Below are positions 6,795 to 9,575 of a stretch of DNA of 9,575 nt, piece by piece (positions within the stretch are counted from its first letter, which is position 1; every line of letters begins with the position of its first letter). Made by a program: the position numbers and the translations under genes. This DNA comes from JAWLDB01 sp041686915 (lineage in GTDB: Bacteria > Bacillota > UBA994 > UBA5500), in NCBI GenBank assembly GCA_041686915.1, contig JAWLDB010000101.1, forward strand, positions 1 to 9,575, written 5' to 3'. Under the pieces are notes generated by a model. It was not told the origin of the DNA. It worked only from the letters and a program-made list of their open reading frames with translations, and did no database searches.

Positions 6795-6820
6795 GCATTA
6801 GAACCGCTGACTTATGCTTG
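6792..6820. repeat. Inverted repeat spanning the sigK stop and metG -35 box
   Basis: CAAGCAT (including the last two sigK codons) and ATGCTTG (running into the metG TTGACG) form a perfect 7-bp inverted repeat with a 15-base centre. No T-run follows, so it is a poor terminator. It could be a 3' mRNA hairpin or coincidence. Confidence 0.4.
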
Positions 6821-7513
6821 AAAGTATTCGGACTGCTCTATGGCTACTTTCAGCTTTTCTAGCGCGCGTTTTTCAATACGAGACACATACGAACGGGAAA
6901 TCTTGAGAACGCGTGCAACCTCCTTTTGGGTGTAGAGCACTCCGCCCAGTAGCCCGTACCGCATTTGAATCACTTTCCACTCCTGCTTGGTCAACACACC
7001 AACGAGCTCCAACAGCTCGGCGCGCTCTAGAAGACTCGCTACCTGTTCATCCACATCGGCTTCATCAGAAGCGATTGTGTCACCAATAGTAACCTCATTA
7101 CCGTCTTTGTCAGCTCCGATCGGGTCATCCAAGTGGATATCATCTACACCTCTTTCCTTCCGTAAGCGCATCAATATCTCGTTGTCGATGCAACGGGAGG
7201 CGTAGGTAGATAATTTGACTCCTTTATCGCTGCGGAAACTCTTTACGGCCTTAATCAACCCAATGCTGCCAGTGGATGCCAAATCCTCATAGTCCAAGTC
7301 GGTGGTATTGATGTACTTTCTGGCGATATATAACACCAGGCGCAGGTTGTGTTCTACCAGCTTGTTATAAGCGTCTGTGTCGCCGTGTTTCTCGTAGAGA
7401 TTGATGTACTTGGCCTCATCCTCCGGCGTTAATTGAGGAGGCAGATTATTGTCTTTGATGTAAGATACCAGCAGGTGTAACTCACGAAGCAGTAGAAGCA
7501 GTCCAGCCAACAT
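6812..7513 (-). CDS. sigK: Sporulation sigma factor K precursor (pro-sigma-K)
   Basis: A 233-residue sigma-70 family factor that directs late mother-cell transcription during endospore formation. The match to sigma-K is clear by eye: YIKDNN...PQLTPEDEAKY, then region 2 (HNLRLVLYIARKY through TYASRCIDNEILMRLR, about 55-118), the HLDDPIGADKDGNEVT linker, and region 4 with a C-terminal helix-turn-helix (TQKEVARVLKISRSYVSRIEKRA). The N-terminus (MLAGLLLLLRELHLLVS) is a hydrophobic pro-sequence. By alignment with the Bacillus protein, cleavage would fall near Ser17-Tyr18, by an SpoIVFB-type membrane protease. The ATG follows an AGGAGGTG ribosome site at a rather long spacing of about 11 bases. The gene is intact, with no skin-type insertion. 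It is divergent from tatA. Confidence 0.93.
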   Translation of the reverse strand: MLAGLLLLLRELHLLVSYIKDNNLPPQLTPEDEAKYINLYEKHGDTDAYNKLVEHNLRLVLYIARKYINTTDLDYEDLASTGSIGLIKAVKSFRSDKGVKLSTYASRCIDNEILMRLRKERGVDDIHLDDPIGADKDGNEVTIGDTIASDEADVDEQVASLLERAELLELVGVLTKQEWKVIQMRYGLLGGVLYTQKEVARVLKISRSYVSRIEKRALEKLKVAIEQSEYFQA

Positions 7514-7546
7514 CCCGTTAAATGCACCTCCTGAAATCCGCTCAAA

Positions 7547-7556
7547 TAGGACACTT
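7547..7556 (+). promoter_or_regulatory. Possible SpoIIID-type site upstream of sigK
   Basis: TAGGACACTT agrees at 9 of 10 positions with the SpoIIID consensus WWRRACARNY as I recall it. It lies 34 bases upstream of the sigK start codon. SpoIIID helps activate sigK in Bacillus. Single short matches are common by chance, so this is only suggestive. Confidence 0.25.
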
Positions 7557-7591
7557 AACAGAATATGCGCAGAATTACTGAATGGTTACTT

Positions 7592-7605
7592 AATTCTCGA
7601 GAATT
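7592..7605. promoter_or_regulatory. Perfect 14-bp palindrome between sigK and tatA
   Basis: AATTCTCGAGAATT is a perfect palindrome in the 212-base divergent region, about 80 bases from the sigK start and 86 bases upstream of the tatA -10 box. It could be an operator for a dimeric regulator of either gene. No regulator can be named. Confidence 0.4.
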
Positions 7606-7687
7606 GTCTGAAAAACCTATGCCATAAAAAGGCCGTCTACTATCTAGCGTAATATCTGAATTATATATGTAATTTTCATACAGCTTA

Positions 7688-7696
7688 TGTTATACT
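7688..7696 (+). promoter_or_regulatory. Extended -10 promoter of tatA-tatC
   Basis: TGTTATACT fits the extended -10 form TGn-TATAAT with one mismatch. No good -35 box lies 16-18 bases upstream (TGTAAT at best), which is usual for extended -10 promoters. The predicted start near 7703 leaves about 23 bases before the tatA ATG, enough for the GGAGGGGG ribosome site at 7711-7718. Confidence 0.5.
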
Positions 7697-7725
7697 TTTC
7701 TCAAACTCTTGGAGGGGGTATTTAT

Positions 7726-7899
7726 ATGGGAAGGATAGGCCCGCTAGAACTAGTTCTTGTGCTAGTTGTTGCACTTGTTATCTTTGGACCAAACAAACTG
7801 CCTGAGATTGGTAAGGCTTTAGGCAAGAGTGTTAAGGAGTTTAAAAGCAGCATTTCCAGTATCACAGACGAAGCGAAAGAGGCAGAAAAAACTGAGTAA
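7726..7899 (+). CDS. tatA: Twin-arginine translocase subunit TatA
   Basis: A 57-residue TatA/E-type protein that assembles into the transport pore or membrane-thinning oligomer of the Tat system. It shows one N-terminal membrane helix (about residues 5-20) with Glu8 at the conserved polar position. The hinge FGP (20-22) leads into an amphipathic helix NKLPEIGKALGKSVKEFKSS, and a short acidic tail follows. Start is the ATG at 7726, 7 bases after GGAGGGGG. An upstream in-frame ATG at 7687 would run through the ribosome site and promoter. It is at the short end for TatA. tatC follows after 12 bases. With no tatB in the window, this TatA is probably bifunctional, as in Bacillus. Confidence 0.95.
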   Translation: MGRIGPLELVLVLVVALVIFGPNKLPEIGKALGKSVKEFKSSISSITDEAKEAEKTE

Positions 7900-7911
7900 G
7901 TGGTGATCCCG

Positions 7912-8640
7912 ATGGATGAGAGAAAGCTCACTATAGTTGGGCACCTGAGCGAGTTAAGAAAACGCATTATCATCGTAATTTTGGCCATTGTGATAGGCTC
8001 TATCACCTGTTATAGCTATGTAGACCAGATTGTAACTCTTATCATCCAGCCTGCACAGGACTTGAACTTTATCTATCTTAATCCGGCAGATCTCTTTCTA
8101 GCGTATGTCAAGGTAAGTATTATCTCCGGGATTATCTTGGCATCTCCTGTGATCTTCTACCAGGTATGGAGGTTCGCAGTCCCGGGAGTCGCCTGGAAAC
8201 AGCGTCTTGCCATAATCCTGGTGATTTGCATGTCACTGTTTTTCTTTGTAGCGGGCGCCACCTTTGCTTATACGGTAATCATACCTTTTACATTGGCCTT
8301 CTTCACCCAGATTGCCCGTGACGAAGTAGCTCCTCTGTTCTCGTTTTCGAGCTATGCGGGTTTTATCGGTTCGCTGGTGCTTTCTTTCGGACTGGCGTTT
8401 CAGCTTCCAATACTGATTATGCTGCTGACCCAGGTTAATTTGCTGAACCCTAGAGTGCTTAAGAAGTTTAGGAAATACTTCATACTCATTATCCTGATTG
8501 TCGCGGCTATCCTGACGCCTCCGGATGTTATTTCGCAGTGCCTGCTGGCTATTCCCATGATATTTTTGTTTGAACTGAGCGTTCTAATTTCATCTATGAT
8601 TTATAGACGGAAAAAGAGACAGGTAATGAATGCTAGCTAA
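7912..8640 (+). CDS. tatC: Twin-arginine translocase subunit TatC
   Basis: The 242-residue receptor core of the Tat translocase binds twin-arginine signal peptides in the cytoplasmic membrane. Six membrane segments are visible (about 18-38, 66-82, 99-127, 147-172, 187-203, 208-229). Family landmarks are HLSELRKR with Glu14 at the start, YVK at 65-67, ASPVIFYQVWRFAVPG (77-92) and TPPDVISQ with Asp205. Two normally acidic positions are glutamine by alignment with E. coli: Gln97 (E. coli Glu103) and Gln164 in AFQLP (E. coli Glu170). I start at the ATG at 7912 (MDERKLTIVGHL), with a GTGGTGATC ribosome site 3 bases before it. GTG codons right after the tatA stop are alternatives. It follows tatA by 12 bases and precedes the probable Tat substrate gene. 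Confidence 0.96.
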   Translation: MDERKLTIVGHLSELRKRIIIVILAIVIGSITCYSYVDQIVTLIIQPAQDLNFIYLNPADLFLAYVKVSIISGIILASPVIFYQVWRFAVPGVAWKQRLAIILVICMSLFFFVAGATFAYTVIIPFTLAFFTQIARDEVAPLFSFSSYAGFIGSLVLSFGLAFQLPILIMLLTQVNLLNPRVLKKFRKYFILIILIVAAILTPPDVISQCLLAIPMIFLFELSVLISSMIYRRKKRQVMNAS

Positions 8641-8662
8641 TTGCCATGTATAGACAACCGCA

Positions 8663-8671
8663 TGTTACAAT
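8663..8671 (+). promoter_or_regulatory. Possible extended -10 promoter of the selenoprotein gene
   Basis: TGTTACAAT matches the extended -10 form with one mismatch. TTGCCA at 8641-8646 could serve as -35 with an over-long 19-base spacer. No terminator is seen after tatC, so read-through from tatAC is equally possible. Confidence 0.38.
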
Positions 8672-8701
8672 ATTCGCAGGAATTAGTGCCTGATTATGGC
8701 A

Positions 8702-8715
8702 TTGATTGTGATAAA
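8702..8715 (+). promoter_or_regulatory. FNR/CRP-like half-perfect site
   Basis: TTGATTGTGATAAA matches the FNR consensus TTGATnnnnATCAA at 9 of 10 fixed positions. It lies 27 bases before the start of the selenoprotein gene and downstream of the candidate -10 box. If real, it would suggest oxygen- or redox-responsive control. A chance match in AT-rich DNA is possible. Confidence 0.28.
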
Positions 8716-8741
8716 CATAACTTATAAAGGGAGGGTATCAA

Positions 8742-9395
8742 TTGAGCGACAAGACAGTTTCCAGGAAAGATTTTCTAAAAGGTGTTGGCAAGTCCATCGC
8801 CGGCGTAACGCTTATTGGTGGCGTTGGCAGCCTCTTGACCGGTTGTGCTCAGCCAGACGCACCAGCTGTTGACACATCACAAGCACCTACATGGCCTTTT
8901 ACTTACTCCAAACTTGATCCTGACAAGGTAGCTGAAAGAGCCTTTAACTCTTACAAAACAGGTGGTGGCTGAGGCTTTGGCGTGGCCGATGGTCTCTTCG
9001 GCGAAATGGCAGACAAAGTAGGTTACCCCTTTAACCAGATTCCGGCGAGCGCTTTCACAGTTGCCGCTGGTGGTTATGCTGGCCTCAGCACCCTTTGTGG
9101 CGCGTTGGGCGTAGCAGCCGCATTTGTTGGAATGGTCTGCGATACCGACAAACAGAAGGAAATTGTTAAGGACCTCTGGAAGTGGTATGAGAAGGCTGAG
9201 TTCCCCGCATACCAGCCTGGCAACATGAACCTTAAAACCACGGTTGCTAACTCCGCTCTCTGCTACGACTCAGTCGGCCAATTCATGCAAGCAGAAGGCG
9301 TCGCATATGCCGACCCAAGGCGCAAGGAGCGCTGCGCAGGTGTGACGGCAGAAGTTGCGAAGAAGACTGCAGAGCTCTTGAACGCTGCTCTTTAA
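8742..9395 (+). CDS. Tat-exported lipoprotein of the C_GCAxxG_C_C type, probable selenoprotein (TGA read as Sec77)
   Basis: One continuous frame of 217 residues, broken only by TGA at 8970-8972, read here as selenocysteine 77. It begins at TTG 8742 after a GGGAGGG ribosome site. The N-terminus carries a Tat-like motif SRKDFLK (7-13), a hydrophobic stretch and a lipobox LLTG-Cys35, predicting an exported, lipid-anchored protein. After a linker comes KTGGG-U-GFGVADGLFGE. As I recall the family, this is the GGCC/GGCxxGV site where relatives carry cysteine. Further cysteines are Cys119 (TLCGALG), Cys133, Cys174 and Cys198, the C_GCAxxG_C_C pattern seen in Tat-exported and split-Soret-related proteins. 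Sequence after the TGA stays conserved-looking, and the only later candidate start (GTG 8982) lacks a ribosome site. tatA and tatC lie directly upstream. The function is presumably redox or metal binding at the cell surface. A recent nonsense mutation is the alternative. Confidence 0.82.
8970..9002 (+). promoter_or_regulatory. UGA codon and bacterial SECIS-like hairpin
   Basis: After the in-frame TGA (8970-8972), GCCGA (8985-8989) pairs perfectly with TCGGC (8998-9002) around the 8-base loop TGGTCTCT. The loop holds GGTCT beginning 18 nt after the TGA. In the E. coli fdhF SECIS, as I recall it, GGUCU also begins 18 nt after UGA, and its G and U are bound by SelB. A lower stem CTTTG/CAAAG (8975-8979 with 9014-9018) is possible. 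Confidence 0.72.
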
Positions 9396-9421
9396 GAACA
9401 TAACCGAAAGCCGTATTAGTG

Positions 9422-9462
9422 TAGCCAGGGACAAGCATGGTCTTGTTTCTGGCTATTTTTTT
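9422..9462 (+). terminator. Strong intrinsic terminator of the tat-selenoprotein locus
   Basis: TAGCCAGGGACAAG pairs over 14 bp (two G-U pairs) with CTTGTTTCTGGCTA around the 6-base loop CATGGT, followed by seven T. It starts 26 bases past the selenoprotein stop, marking the 3' end of the transcript. Confidence 0.95.
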
Positions 9463-9487
9463 AGTTTTCTGCCTATAGCCAAAGCCT

Positions 9488-9516
9488 TTGACTTTCATCT
9501 AAACCAGGAGTATCAT
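9488..9516 (+). promoter_or_regulatory. Sigma-A promoter reading out of the window
   Basis: TTGACT (9488-9493) and TATCAT (9511-9516) are exactly 17 bases apart, each matching 5 of 6 consensus bases. It lies just after the terminator and points to the right. The gene it serves is outside the window. No open frame with a ribosome site starts between it and the end. Confidence 0.65.
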
Positions 9517-9575
9517 AGCGGTTGTGCGCTGCTGACCGGCGCCGCTTTTTATGAACATATAACATGATATACGGA

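Noticed and set aside
8742..8972. A pseudogene or a short complete 76-residue lipoprotein ending at TGA
   Set aside because: A decayed gene would probably show further lesions. Here the rest is intact, a SECIS-like hairpin follows, and the TGA sits at a cysteine site. A very recent nonsense change cannot be fully excluded.
8982..9395. A separate 137-residue gene starting at GTG 8982
   Set aside because: There is no ribosome site before it, it lies in the same frame as the upstream part, and it begins in the middle of the conserved GGGUGFGV segment. One selenoprotein gene explains both parts better.
1..9575. CRISPR arrays, insertion sequences, tRNA or rRNA genes, phage or attachment sites
   Set aside because: I saw no regularly spaced repeats, transposase motifs, cloverleaf-like sequences or rRNA segments on either strand.

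Overview
The window looks like chromosomal DNA of an anaerobic, endospore-forming Bacillota (Clostridia-type) bacterium. The evidence is a pro-sigma-K gene, a T-box leader in front of a methionyl-tRNA synthetase gene, strong GGAGG-type ribosome binding sites, TTG/GTG starts, a minimal TatA-TatC pair, and a probable selenoprotein. No genus can be named from the sequence alone. A run of 10 N at 3046-3055 marks an assembly gap.

Left part (1-2460, minus strand): a compact operon of a TetR-type repressor, an ABC ATPase, an ABC-2 permease and a second permease cut by the window edge. Genes overlap by 1-8 bases. In front of it lie two near-identical 14-bp palindromes that overlap and flank a promoter, which suggests an autoregulated efflux operon. 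Next, also on minus, is a metallo-beta-lactamase-fold hydrolase (2548-3417) interrupted by the N gap, with its own promoter and a terminator hairpin.

Middle (3624-6794): an M20 glutamate-carboxypeptidase-like peptidase on plus converges on metG (minus), with a strong shared hairpin between them. The metG leader (about 6475-6758) is a T-box riboswitch with an AUG specifier, a conserved T-box core and a strong intrinsic terminator, driven by a good sigma-A promoter. Upstream of metG, on the same strand, is sigK, uninterrupted and with a hydrophobic pro-sequence.

Right part (7592-9462, plus strand): tatA and tatC are followed by a gene for a Tat-type lipoprotein of the C_GCAxxG_C_C redox-like family. 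Its frame is interrupted by one TGA exactly where family members carry cysteine. A hairpin follows with a GGTCT loop placed 18 nt after the TGA, the same distance I recall for E. coli fdhF. The best reading is one 217-residue selenoprotein exported by the neighbouring Tat translocase. A strong terminator ends the locus, and a good sigma-A promoter then points out of the window.

The most interesting content is this tatA-tatC-selenoprotein cassette: a two-component Tat translocase beside what looks like a selenocysteine-containing, cysteine-rich surface lipoprotein. Two usually acidic TatC positions are glutamine here, and the substrate carries Arg-Lys instead of Arg-Arg.
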